A stretch of 64,000 nucleotides of DNA from Formicarius rufipectus (taxonomy: Eukaryota; Chordata; Aves; Passeriformes; Formicariidae): NCBI GenBank assembly GCA_013399695.1, contig VXAU01004371.1, positions 10,833 through 74,832 on the forward strand. Direction: 5' to 3'. How positions within the stretch are numbered: position 1 is the stretch's first letter; each line of letters begins with the position of its first letter. The position numbers were made by a program, and so were the translations under genes. The notes under the pieces are model-generated. The model had not been told where the DNA came from, did no database searches, and saw only the letters and a list, made by a program, of their open reading frames with translations. Of this stretch, positions 1 through 12,423 are shown piece by piece.

Positions 1-1035
1 AAAAAAAAAAAAAGGCAAAAAATATTTCAAAGGAAATTTTCCTGCTGTCCACTACTACAGAAGCAACTTGTTATATTAATTCAACTAGACAAAAATGTTT
101 ATAATCTTTCCTACAGTGGCTTTTGAATAGGATAAAGCCTATTTTTGCATCAACCTAGCATTGTCTAGATCTGACTTTTGCCATTGTTTTGTTTGCTCCT
201 TTGTTATTTTCTGAATATTTAGTCAAATTATAATGCAAGTACTAAACCATGAGGAACTCCAATTAATTAATTTATGTTGTTTCCTCTTATTCAGAGATAT
301 TCTAGTCAATTTCCATTTGGCTATGCCTCCATGGATTGGACTTAATAGTTGAATAGGTTCAACGTGTATCCATTCAAAGAAGTCACAAAGTTTCTCTCTG
401 TTGATTTATAGAGCACTTTCACTAAAGTACATTGCACCAACTTCTAAAGAACAGCTACAGAAATAGTATATGTGAGAGGACTAGAGGCAGTAGATCATGA
501 ACTCTATGTAGCAGGAAGATGGGTGGCTAAAGGTTTCAACAATAAAAGAATCTCAGACTTAATTCTTATCACTTCACTGCAGGAATTTTGCACAAAGGGC
601 TCTTCTAATTGTTACAAGAGCAACACTCACTCTCAGAAAGAGCAAACTTTCACAGACGTGATACACAAGATAGTGTAATTATTGTGTCTCAGAGTACAGG
701 AAAAGAAACTCTCCCAATAAGAAAAAAAGAAAAAGATATGTGAGTACTTAAATTGTTTCAGTTCTTCTTTGTTATTTACCACTTTTTTTCCCCTCACATT
801 ATATTTTTTTTTACTAGAGATGGTTACTAAATATTAAAACTGTCAGACTCATGCTCCAGCACAACCTGCTGAAAAAAAAAAAAGTACAGAGGTAACATTG
901 ATTCCTTGCTTGTAACTAGGATTTTTATCATGCTTTCCAGATTTCCTGCCTCTTCATGGAAGTGATTTTTTTTTTTTTTACCCCTGGTTGCTAACCAGCT
1001 GTGTCACCTAGATTTTCAGTTACTGCATTCAGGAC

Positions 1036-1057
1036 AAAAAAAAAAAAAAAAAAAAAA
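1036..1057. repeat. Poly(A) run, 22 bases
   Basis: Uninterrupted run of A. No recognisable element body lies directly upstream, so it may be a simple homopolymer rather than a retroposon tail. Confidence 0.9.
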
Positions 1058-2204
1058 TCCTAGACCTTTTCATTTTGACATCAATTCTGTTCTCAAATAG
1101 ATGGCATTTTATCAAGTTGTTTTAGTGAACTCATTTCATCATGCAATAAAGTTTGACTTTTGTCAAATTTGACTTACTCCCACTTTTCTGTATTACTTTG
1201 TCATCTGCAATTTTTTACAATGGAATCAAAATGATTAATCACATTTTTGCATATCATTTGGATGGAAGTAGATCACTGCAGGATATGATACCTCTATTGA
1301 TTAACAATTCTCAATTGACAACTTTTTGCAATCTATCATTTTATGAGCTTAATTAATTAATGGGATAAAACTCATCAATATGGACAAAATCAACCTCCTG
1401 TGCACTCATCCACCTTACCTACATTTTGATGTAGGCATGACAAGGGCTAGACTGTATTTTTATAAGAACACACACTCTGGAATTCTCAATTAATCATTAG
1501 ATGCCAGGGTCTTAGACTTAAAATTGATGATTAATATAAGCTATAATAGAAAAAGTATTTTTAGAAAATTCCATCAAATATGAAATAAAAACCAGAAGTG
1601 GTTTTATATTGTGTATGATGTCAAAACCTTATATATCATACAATGATTTACATGTTCCATAATTATAAAAAATTACCAATACAATAGAGATTACTCAAAA
1701 ACACTGTCACAAATCTAAGGAAGAAAAATTGTAGCAGTATTTTTATGCACTAGATGCTAATTTAGTCCTGTTCTACCCGGGGTATATATAAGATAGCTCA
1801 TTTGAAAAACCTGTTACATTTATTTATATTCCATAAATCTTATGAAAGCTTTAGGCATTATGTAAATACTTAAAGTACCAGGGTAAACTTATTAACAATC
1901 ATCTTTACTGAAAATAAAATGCAAATCCTGAGGATGAAATCTGTGGTGGTTGAGTTCAAATGTTTCTGTTATTTATAAGATGAAATCTATGAAACAGTTT
2001 AAAATGTCATTACTGTTATAATTTATTCCTTGTTTTATGTGAAGTTTTCCTTCATTCTAGAAGACAAGGGTGAACAGAGGGGTAAAAATACATAATGAAT
2101 AAGAACACACAACATAAGAAAAAACACTGGTCACCATGACAGGCAGCTGTAGACAAGTTCCAGCCTAAGTACTGCCCAAATAGGAAGTAACATTATCCAA
2201 GTTA

Positions 2205-2995
2205 TTAGAACCTCATGATGCCCAACAAGGTCAAGTACAAGGTCCAGAACTTGGATCAGGGCAATTGCAAGCACAAATACAAGGTGGATGGAGAATGGAT
2301 TGAGACTAGCCCCGGGGAGAAGGAGGTGGGGGTGTTGGTGGACCAAAAGCTTAACATGACCCAGCAAGGTGAGTTTGCTGCAAACACAAACAGCCAGCTG
2401 CATCCTGGGCTGCATCAAAAGAAGTGTGACCAGCAGATTGAGTGAGATGGTCATCCCCCTCTAATCTGATATTGTGAGATCCCGCCAATTGGAGTAAGGA
2501 GTCCACCTCCAGGACCCCAACAGAAAAACACCTGTTGGAAAGAATCCAAAGGAGAGACAATAAGTTCATCATAGGGCTTAAGCATCTCTTCTATGGAGAC
2601 AGGCTGAGATGGTTGGAGCTGTTCAGTCTGGAGAGGAGAATGCTTTGATAAGACCTTAAAATAGCATTCCAGTACCTAAAGAGGCCTTACAAGAAGACTG
2701 GAGAGGTACTTTTAACGAGGATATGTAGTGACAGGACAAAGCGGAATGGTCTTAATCTGAAAGATGGTAAGTTTACATTAGATATTAGGAAGAAATTATT
2801 TACTATAAGGGTGTCTAGGCACTGGAACAGGCTGCCCAGAGAAACAGGGTAGCCCCCATTCCTGGAGATGTTCACAGACAGGTTGGATGGATGGGGCTCT
2901 GAATAACCTGATCCAGTGGAAGGATCTCTGCCATTGGCAGGGGTGTTGAAACTAGATGGTCTTTAACGGACTTCCATCCAAAACCACTCATGATT
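2205..2995 (+). mobile_element. CR1 LINE 3' fragment
   Basis: Follows the CR1 consensus order of reverse-transcriptase tail and 3' UTR. It shows the stretch around TGGATTGAGACTAGCCC, then GGGGGTGTTGGTGGACC, then CTGGGCTGCATCAAAAGAAG. Further on come AGACAGGCTGAGATGG, ACTGGAACAGGCTGCCCAG and a terminal segment near AACTAGATGGTCTTTAA. It is 5'-truncated, as usual for CR1, and has small deletions, including a loss near 2490-2500. No intact reading frame remains. Boundaries are approximate. Confidence 0.92.
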
Positions 2996-3079
2996 AAGTA
3001 ATCATCAGTTAAGATCTTCACTGAGTAACTACATGAGTGATTTGTGATGTCAACTCAGCACGTGATGAGACTCACCTGG

Positions 3080-3550
3080 ATTGATGACTCCAGATCTGAG
3101 CCCATACAAGAGAAACAGGGACATATTGGAATGAATACGGCAAAGGGTTATGGAGAAGTTTAAGAGATTTGAGTACCTGCCATATGAGGACAGGCTTGAA
3201 AGAGCTGTAACTGGTTAGCTTGCAGAAGAGAAGGTTCAGGGAGATCAGCTGAATGGATACCAATAACTGAATGGGAAGGGGAAGACAGAAGGGAAATGGA
3301 AACAGAAACTTCTCAGTAGTACCTAGTGAAAGAAGAGCTAACAGGCACAAATTGAAATGCAGAAAATTCCATTTAAAGATATAAAAACCCATATTTTAAG
3401 AACATTCAAACACTGGCCAAGTTGCCCAGTAAGGTTATAAAGTCTCTATCCTCAAGGACACTCAGAACTTGATGGAACATGGGCCTGGGCAACCTGGTCT
3501 GACTGATCAGGGATTTGGACTAGTTGATATCTAGGGTCAATTTCAACCTC
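3080..3550 (+). mobile_element. Second, more diverged CR1 LINE 3' fragment
   Basis: Immediately follows the previous copy in the same orientation and repeats the CR1 3' order: GAGGACAGGCTTGAAAGAGC, AGGTTCAGGGAGATC, GGACACTCAGAACTTGATGG, then GGGCAACCTGGTCTGACTG. It is more diverged than its neighbour, suggesting an older insertion of another CR1 subfamily. Ends are approximate. Confidence 0.8.
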
Positions 3551-5759
3551 AATGACTTTTTGTACTTTAAAAAATTTCTCTTTCTAATTCTCTAAACTCA
3601 TATCTGTAACAAAACTACTGTTTCATTTCTATTCTGGATGTAGACAAAGTTTACAACTAGTGAGACTAATTTGCATATAAGCTCCTGGTTTCTCAACAAT
3701 ATAACAGCATTCCCCTGTTAAGCTACAAATAATAGATAAAAAAGATAAGATCCTTTTTGCAATTATGAAGACAGACAGAAATTGCTCAAATATCTAAGCT
3801 GCTACTTCTCTTTCAGCAAAAGTGTATCTCCCTTATGTATGTCTCTCTGGATTATTCCAGAGAAGAGCAATGACACTGTGCTTCTGTGGTGGCTTTTCCT
3901 AACTGAACTGTCTTTTCCTTGTTATTGCACTTTAGAAATAACATAAGTGTAGATATTACACTAGATTTGCTGTTACATTTTGCAATTATGAAATCTCCAG
4001 TATTTTAATAGACCTTTTGAGGGCCAGAACGATCATTTTTAGACTAACTTGAAAATCACAAGATATGGAAGAGACAGGGCTGAATGCTGCACATGATATC
4101 TGAAAGAGGTCAATTATTTTTCTATCAAGAAAAATGCTTAAATACTAATAAAGAAAATCCATTACCATGACTTTCAAGAATTACTTTTGATAAGACACTT
4201 ATTCTAGAACAAGTGTAGCATTCTTTACCAATCCACATAATAAAAGAACCTAGCTAAATACAAACAGATTTCTAGTAACAAACTATTTTCCATATTATAA
4301 ATTACCATTCTGCTTCTAATAACAGATTATTAAATAAATTTCTAAAGTAGAGCAAGAAATGCTTTTCCTTCAAGTTTAATATTTTTCATTTCTTTAAACT
4401 CGACTTTATAATCTTAAAAGAATACTTTTAACCATTTATGCTGCATTACATGGCTTTTATATGTAAAACATAGTTTCAGTATGTAATTTATTTATCTAAT
4501 TTCCTGAGTTAAAAAACTCTTAATAGGTACCTGTACTGTTTTGCAGTTTCTACTGCTACTTTATGAGTACCATGACCCACAGATTCACATAAAAAGATAC
4601 ATTCTTTACAAGACCCTATATGCAGTTGTTGACACATGTATGTGTGTGTATCACACTAACACACATTATCAGGAAGAGAAGCTACTCATCTTTGGAAGTT
4701 ACTACACATTCCTGTTAATTGTGCCCTCAGAGGCCAGGAAATAGCAGAATAAAAATTAACTGTGCAGATAAGTTTCAAGGTGTTGTGATAAAGTAACATA
4801 ATATTTTTCCTAAGACACACAATCAGTTTCATTTCATGAAACTTTTGGATTTACAAAAGGCTGCACTCACAGTTTCTTTTTTCTTTTTTAACTCTAAGCA
4901 TTTGACATTTGTATAATTTTCTTGAAAACTGAATTATCTTTAATGCTTTAAGAATAATAGATCAGTCTTAATATCTTTCAGCTTCCCAAACACTATGGAT
5001 GACATTGTGTTTTAGGCATCATTCCCAGAGACACATCTCCCACCAGCACATCCTGAAACTGTTTCACTATAATGGTGCTTCAATGAAAACTGACCTACTC
5101 AAGGGTATCTCAAACCTACCTTCCATGAAATGTTCCCTTTGAGATATGTTAGAATTCTTTGGAGATGAATAAAAGACTAATTGCAGTGCAAAGGTTTTGA
5201 ACTTTCTTTTGGTTTGGATCTTTGCAGTGATCAAATAGTGTATACTGAAGTATAGTTATCATAGAAACAAATTGAATGAACAGATTCATGATAAGCTCCA
5301 AAAATGACCTGCTGAAGATCTTACATGAAAAACAAAATTGCAAATCACCTCCTTGAAGGAAAAACACATATTTGAAAAGAGAAGTTGTTTCATCAATTTT
5401 TTACAAGTAACTTAATTTCTACTAAATGCAACCAACCCCAGTGATCAAATTTTTCTAAACCAGAAGAGAAAGAATAAAAATGTATAAATGTGATTTTTAC
5501 CTAATAAAAGGGATAAATCCCAATGGAAATTAACTCTGCTCTTAGAGAATTCTAATTTCTACACACATTTCACTTCAACAGACAGATGATAGAAACAATA
5601 GTCCTCCTGTTATTTTTTACCATTCTTACTATCATTATAGCAACAAAAGTGAAAGATCAGATAAAGGTATGAGGATATGAAAAATGTAATGCTTGTAAGA
5701 ATACAGCCCTAGCCCTGGATCTAATCATTTCCTAATCATTACTGTAAGCATAGATGATG

Positions 5760-5945
5760 CTCGAGTTAAAGAGCTATCATTTGAGTCTCATTTAAAGAAT
5801 TTCACGCTGCTGCCTTGATAGGTTATGATTCACTTCACTGGCAGTGCAGTGAAAATTAATTCCAATTATTCACTGTACAGTTTTTGTCTGTAACTGACAC
5901 CTAATGATTTTATATAACCAAGTGCATTTGCCAGGTATGTCCATA
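5760..5945. promoter_or_regulatory. Candidate conserved non-coding element with a near-palindrome
   Basis: Unique, non-repetitive stretch of balanced composition with AATTA-type homeodomain-like cores (AAAATTAATTCCAATTATTC). A 25-bp near-perfect inverted repeat at 5829-5853 (TTCACTTCACTG, one central base, CAGTGCAGTGAA) matches at 11 of 12 paired positions. Calling it regulatory is inference; only cross-species alignment could show constraint. Confidence 0.25.
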
Positions 5946-6106
5946 ATACCCTAACTGTAAAGAAACATTAGTTAGGTATAGTGCAGTTAAAAAAAACAAG
6001 AAAGCAATATTTACTTATTCTTAGTGTCAAAAAATTTCAAATAAGCAACTCCAGAAAAAAAAAATCCTCAGATCTCAGAGNAGTGTATATTTTATATATT
6101 TGCTTA

Positions 6107-6121
6107 TATATATATATATAC
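6107..6121. repeat. Short TA microsatellite
   Basis: Alternating TA run in an AT-rich context. A single undetermined base lies just before it at 6081, probably a sequencing or polymorphism ambiguity. Confidence 0.7.
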
Positions 6122-8919
6122 TATAATATACTTTCTTACTGTAGTATTAAAAATACTGGTGGGCCTTGCTTTGCTAATGGTAGACTGATTGGAAGTTTCT
6201 TGCTCTTTGGAAAACAAATTGTTCACTTGCAACTGCTGTTTTATAGAAAAATACATCTTCAGTCTGTCTTGTACTAGAAAGCAGTAACAATTTAATAGGG
6301 AATCCATATACGTATGTATGCGTTCCTCACTGAATTAAGACATATGCTTTGCACATCTGGCCTAAACTTCTGGCTTAGGTAGAACTTCTTTGGAATATTA
6401 GATTACTGAGATGGGGGTTTTTTATCATTTCCCTGGTATTTTTCATGGCTTTATGTATCTCTATCTGATGTTTATATTCAGCATGACATTGCTGAGTTAG
6501 GATCTATTTGCACATTTTTCCATGGAATATCATACACAGCCTTTATTAGAGAGTGACAAATTAGCCACAAAAATGATAATCCTGTCATTATAGATATCAG
6601 TGTTTGGGTGTTTGAAATACCTGTAGCTGCTAATGAAATTTAGTGGCCATGGAGAAAACCACATCTTTGATCTTTCACTTTCAAGCAAACAAACAAACAA
6701 AAAGGAACAGAAGACGTATAGTATGGCATATCTGAAGGAATTGCATTGATAAAGTCAGATATGAAAGATATTTGAAGAGAGGTGTTGCGAACATATACAG
6801 TTTACTTTAAGTGCAAAAGACAATATCAAGCAACAAAAGAGACATGGTTAGTTGCCTGTCAGGGACATGCTGATGTTTATTCAGCTTGAGATAAATTACA
6901 TGGGAAAGAAAAAAGGTCAGAGTACTTGAAATTGTGGATTAGTGAACTGGCAATTAGACTGAAAAGCACAAAAAGCACAAGTGATATTTTCTGGAATATT
7001 ATAAATTATCACAATAAATTATCCTATAGATCCCAGGACAGATTTCACACACAAATGAAATGCTACACTAACGAGGAAAAGGAAATATGTAAACAATAAT
7101 TAGAAGATAATATGAATATTTAAAATAGCAAAAATATACAAGAAAGGTATGTTACAGGCACTTAACATTAAAGAATAATGGATGCTATATCATGGCACAG
7201 AATAATTGGAAGGAGTTGGAATACTATTTTGAAATATTAAATAATGCAAATTAGTACCTTTGTTTAAAGAGATGGTTGTGATGGAAAACTGTCAGCATAG
7301 CCTAACAAATGAAACTAATAATAATTACTGGAAATTCAGGAAAGAGAGCTTCAACACTGAACAGTAATGCTTAATCTGCAAGGTAAATAAATGAATATTA
7401 AGAAATAAAAATGCACTCAGAACAGATGGCTTTCACATGGCTAAACAGATAAGAAGAGAGATATAAACAAAAATACAAAAGCTGAAAATACAAACAGATA
7501 AGGATGAGAAAACTGAAATAGAACAGCAGTATTTTATTTTTTAATTTTACTTTATTTTATTTTATATACAGAGACTACAACAAAAGTGAATTTTGTTTTG
7601 TTGTTTTGGTTTTTTATGGTTTTTTTTTGAAGAGGAAGGTAAGTAAAAATAAAATAAAATGCCAAGATACTAGAAAAACATTTAAAAAAGGTCAGCAGAA
7701 ATCAGTAGTCATTCAACTTGCCATCTATCATATATTCACCAGAGTTGCTGGTTCAAACAACTACAGCTGAACTGCAGACTTGCCAAAACTCTATGATGTT
7801 TATGGAATATTACCCCTCTAAACATCATCTTCCCAAAGTATCAGAGTTCAAATTTATTACATAATATGCTATTATACATTATATGCTGTCACTTAGCATG
7901 ATTGAAATTTTCACCATATGACATCTTAGGTTCAGTTGTTGATGCTAGCTTAGATCCAAGGTCTAAAAAAAAAAATTAATTCTCACATACTTTGTCAAAA
8001 ATATTGCCTAAATTTTGTACTTCCAAGGAGCTTAGATACCTCCGTAAGTACTATGCATAATTATTATTGATTAAATAATAATTTAAGTTCTATTTTTGTG
8101 ATGTAAATCTGCTCACTGTATCTTATGTAAACTTATAGCAGAAAAAGAGTAATTATTATATGGACTGTGAAAGTTTTATAGCTGAACAAGACATTTTGTA
8201 ATGAAATCTATGAGCAAAGAAGACTTGGAAACTCCAAAATCAAAATAGATTTAAATATTCTGAAAGTGAAAACCACTTCAAGATAGCTAAAATGTTAAAG
8301 CTTCTGCTTAGCTGAGCATTTATTTTACTGTCACTGATAAACATTCAAACTAAAATGCAACAAGTGGTTTGTGAGTGTTTAGTGTATGTTATTATATCTT
8401 TTATACTGAACTGAGATTTCTTCAGTGTAATAAGGATGCTACATTAAAATATTTCCCTGTAATATAATTTATTTCATGATGTTTTACCTAAAATTTCAGT
8501 TTTCAGAAGAAGTTTCCTTTAGCCTTACTTCTAGATTTTTAAATCCTTCGTCTTAAGGAGTACTAAACACTTTCCATCTCCATTTCAAAAATGTAGATAT
8601 GAAGTGTCAAGAACCAATACCAGCAGATGGCAAAGACATCTACTCAGACTCTGAAAGGAAAAGTATTATGACTTGGGCCTACTGATGAAATCAAGGTTCT
8701 CAAAACAGCCACTCTCCAGAAGCCAGTACAAAACCACTACATCTGAAGAGGTTTAGAACAATGACAATAAACATATACTGCCAACCACCCGCATGGGATA
8801 AGCATGCCTTGGTAACAGATTAGCCTACCTCTAAACTCAGCCTTCCTCAGTATGAGGCATTAGGGAGGGGCATTGTGTGTGCAACTGCTTACGAAAAGAT
8901 CTGTTTTAATTATATGCTT

Positions 8920-8985
8920 TGTGTCTCATTGGTCAGTTGTGGATTCCCAAGGCACAAGTGTGGGTTTGAATCCCACCAGAAAATA
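8920..8985 (+). repeat. tRNA-like remnant (decayed tRNA-derived SINE or tRNA pseudogene)
   Basis: TGTCTCATTGGTCAG resembles a tRNA D-arm or A box. About 35 bases later TGGGTTTGAATCCCACC matches the tRNA T-arm or B box, with the T-stem GTGGG/CCCAC intact. The acceptor stem cannot be completed, so this is not a functional tRNA. Two further, weaker T-arm-like copies follow at about 8995-9020 and 9030-9052. A tRNA-derived SINE head is a reasonable explanation. The spacing of the boxes is suggestive only. Confidence 0.4.
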
Positions 8986-9119
8986 GGGTGCTAGTGAGTT
9001 TGAGTCCTGCCAGAACTCCTGGTGTATTATTGAGCTCAAATCCCTTTAGAAAGAAAGCAAGTTCAACTGGAATTCCCTTGGCATAAGCTTATAAACTTGT
9101 AATATTATTTAGTCTTACA

Positions 9120-9385
9120 TGATGACTACATGCAGCCAACAACACCCTTAGGGCCTTTTCTGGCAAGCAGCTTTAAGGCCACCCTTCTCCAGGTTTGCAT
9201 GGGGCTTCTGTAATACAGGTGCAGAACTCAGCACTTGGCCTTGTTGAACCTCATACATTTGGCCTTGGCCCTCAATCCAACTTGTCCAGATCCCTCTGCA
9301 GAGCCTTACTACACTCCTGTCTGCCCCTAGTAGTCATGCATATGCCTTGGCTGGCACTCAGGCTGATATTCATGATCTGACAGAG
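9120..9385 (-). mobile_element. CR1 LINE fragment, reverse orientation
   Basis: On the plus strand it shows the typical reverse-complement CR1 segment CTTGTTGAACCTCATACA, then GGCCTTGGCCC, then TTGTCCAGATCCCTCTGCAG and GAGCCTTACTACACTC. Truncated at both ends with no coding capacity. Confidence 0.85.
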
Positions 9386-10181
9386 AAAATTTCTATATTT
9401 AAACTGAAAATTTTGTGGTTGTTAATGTGATTGGAATAAGTATTTCAAAAGACCAATATCTGAGAATGTTTAAAACTTATGGACTAATTAGTTTCAAACA
9501 GTTCTTGCATATCCTAAATAAAATCTTGGAATATGAACTACTTCACTATGTTTCTACCACTACCAGTTTAACTTATCAGAAGTGGACTCAAATATTATCA
9601 TATACAAAGACATTCTCTGGAGAATCTTCTGGAGTTTTGTTTTTTTTTTTGAATCTCCACTGCTACCATATACCCAGTCTTTTTTTTTTTTTTAATGTTT
9701 CCCAGTTGATATATCTGTTTAAACTATCATATCAATAATATTTTTAAAGAAATAGTAAATTAATGACAGTTCATATATTGGCTACAAAGCAAGATAAATA
9801 AACCAGTCTGTCAATGTCCTGAATTTTCCAAATTCAAATAAGTAAGGCAAAACACATTTCTGAAGTCTCTACTGATATTCTGATTCTGCTTTACTAACTA
9901 GCTAGTCCTGCATAACATTTGTATAATTTGAACCTGATGATGATATCTGACACTGTAGAAAAAATCAAGGGACTCTCGCAAAAAAAACACTAAGTCATTC
10001 TGATAAATATGGAAAGAAGGGGATGCAGTATTACATTTGATAAAAAGTATTGTTTAATGAAAATGTTACTATTCATTGATTCTCTATGGAGTCCATCTTT
10101 GACAATGGACTAATCATAATGTTCAGGAAGTAGTAGCATATAAGTAAGAAAGTCAGTACATTAATTTAGGAGCAACATTTG

Positions 10182-10216
10182 ATTAAAAAAACAAAACAAA
10201 ACAAAAACAAAACAAA
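10182..10216. repeat. (CAAAA)n-like simple repeat
   Basis: Imperfect array of AAAAC units, of a kind common in this intron. Confidence 0.75.
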
Positions 10217-12252
10217 CCTGGAGAAGTAGCTTTGAAAATGTTGAAATCAGAGAAGTTTTTCCACTAATACAGTGACGAAGCTATGAAGCAGATATGGTGC
10301 TTAAAAGAGCACTTGACAGACCATAGATTTTGTAGTTGAGTACATACAACAATGGTGAAAAAAGACACACTGCTCAATCTGTCTTTTTTGCTCCCAAAGA
10401 GCCTCTAACTCCCTGCTACCACCAAATTTCCTGCGATTTTAAGTAATAAAGACGAATTATATATTTTCATTCTATCTGTATCTACTAGCTATATTTGAAC
10501 ATAATTTACATGCTCAAATTACGTGTCTCATGCAATAGTGCCCTGACAACTTTTAACACTACAAAACAACCTGAAACTTCCGTAATTTATAATTCAGTTC
10601 AAAACTAATTCAATATATCTCTCCTCTCATAAAGTTCTTGAACCATATGCAGAAAGCCAGTATAAAGAATATCTTTTTTTAGGAAGAATGTATCCATAAA
10701 AGATGGAAATACCTGGAACTGAGCTTCCCTTCCCCCAAACATTTAACAGTAATATCTTGAATTAACTTGAAAGGAGGGTAGAATACTAAATGAAAAGTTG
10801 TGGCAAAGAAATCAGGCAGCTTAACTGGAAAAATTTGAAATTTATTCATAATCTCATCTATATTTGCTGTCCTAGTGAATATTTCTCTTACTCTTGGTGC
10901 TCCAGACACTGCTGTCTTTTCCAACAAGAATCCATTATCAATCAGTCATCAAAGGGAAGGAATCAGTGCATTATTTTTTCACTCTCAGTATTTTTATTCA
11001 AATGTTTGGAGTCCAATATCAGAATTCAAACATGAACTCTGAGTAAAACAAACAAATAAGAAACGTGAGCAAATTATGCACAAGGAGGCTGAAAACAAAC
11101 AAAGTCTAATGTAAACACTTCAGTCTCTGTTCATGCTATAAAATTTCAAGCCTGAGATTGCCATGATATACTGAGCTCAGCTCAGATAGCATCATTTTTA
11201 TTTCATTTAGAGTTCTGAGTCCAAACAATTACATTAAATGACTAAGTATTAATTTAAAATTTATTTAAATTTTAGATTTTATTTTGTACTTTTCCTCTCT
11301 ATATAAATTGTACATCTTCCTTTCTACACACAGAATTATCCGTTTTATTTACATCCACTTATTTATGTTTTGATTACAAATGTACATTACCCTTGCAAAC
11401 ATGTATGCTACAGCAGAGTAACTTATTTTTCTGAACCTATCTGACTAACAGATACATTCAAACAAACATATAATAACAAAGTAATTTCTAAAAACATTTT
11501 CCAATAGATATAAGTACTATGGTAATCTTAAGAACTGTCTTTATTCTAGAATATTTTAATTAGAAACTCAAACTGAAAAAATAGAACAATTTTCTCTTTC
11601 AAAAAATATAGTATTTGAGTGTATTAAATCACTTTGTAGAAAAGAAAATCTTTTTGACACATCAAAAATATTCTCTAAGGTAAAAGACAGATTGAAAAGT
11701 TAAGCTAATGGGTGATGTGAAGTACTAACTATATGGAAACACCAAATGTGGTTTTGATGGACCTGGACTTCTTCACTAAATTCTTGTGTATCAGTTCTGA
11801 GGTCTGAAGTGTTATTTGCTAGTAAAATGTACTAACAACATGCATGCAAATAAAGGGGATGGGTGAATAAATAAATTGTATCTCTTCAAATATATTACAA
11901 AAATAAGAATAGATAAAATCAGAAAGAATTTATATGAAAAATCTTAACAGTTGTGAAATAGAGAGGACTAGTAAAAGTTGTGGTCCAGGTTATGAAGTTG
12001 TAATTCATCTTCCATAATGTACTCAGCCTCTAAACTTTTTTGACTCCTAAGTAAAAATCATTTCAAAAGGCAAAATAAATTTTAATTTCTGTTTAGTTAC
12101 CTATTAACTATGGTAAAAAAGAATGCATTTCATTCTCTGTTATCAAGAGGAAAGGATGGGAAAAGCTATTGTTACACATTACTGCTGCCACTTCTTCAAA
12201 TGCATTTTAATTCAAGATTATCTTAGTGACAAGCTAAGGAGGCCATACTAGG

Positions 12253-12400
12253 GGTTTTTTTGTCATGGTGGGGTTTTTTTGGTGTTTTTGTTTGTTTGTT
12301 TGTTTTTTGTTTTGGTTTGGTTTTTTTGGGTTTTTTTTGTTTGGTTGGTTTGGTTTGGTTTGATTTGATTTGGTTTGGTTTGGTTTTTTTTATAGAATGT
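12253..12400. repeat. T/G-rich imperfect tract with GGTTT and GTTT units
   Basis: About 150 bases of almost only T and G, built from GTTT, GGTTT and TTTTTGG units. It directly precedes the LTR insertion at 12424. It is not a telomeric hexamer array. Confidence 0.85.
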
Positions 12401-12423
12401 TTTAAGGTTGAATAATAAAAGGC

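Noticed and set aside
2131..3392. Frames on both strands across this stretch
   Set aside because: Inside degraded CR1 sequence; none preserves the reverse-transcriptase frame at useful length.
12253..12400. Possible interstitial telomere repeat
   Set aside because: Units are GTTT and GGTTT, not TTAGGG.
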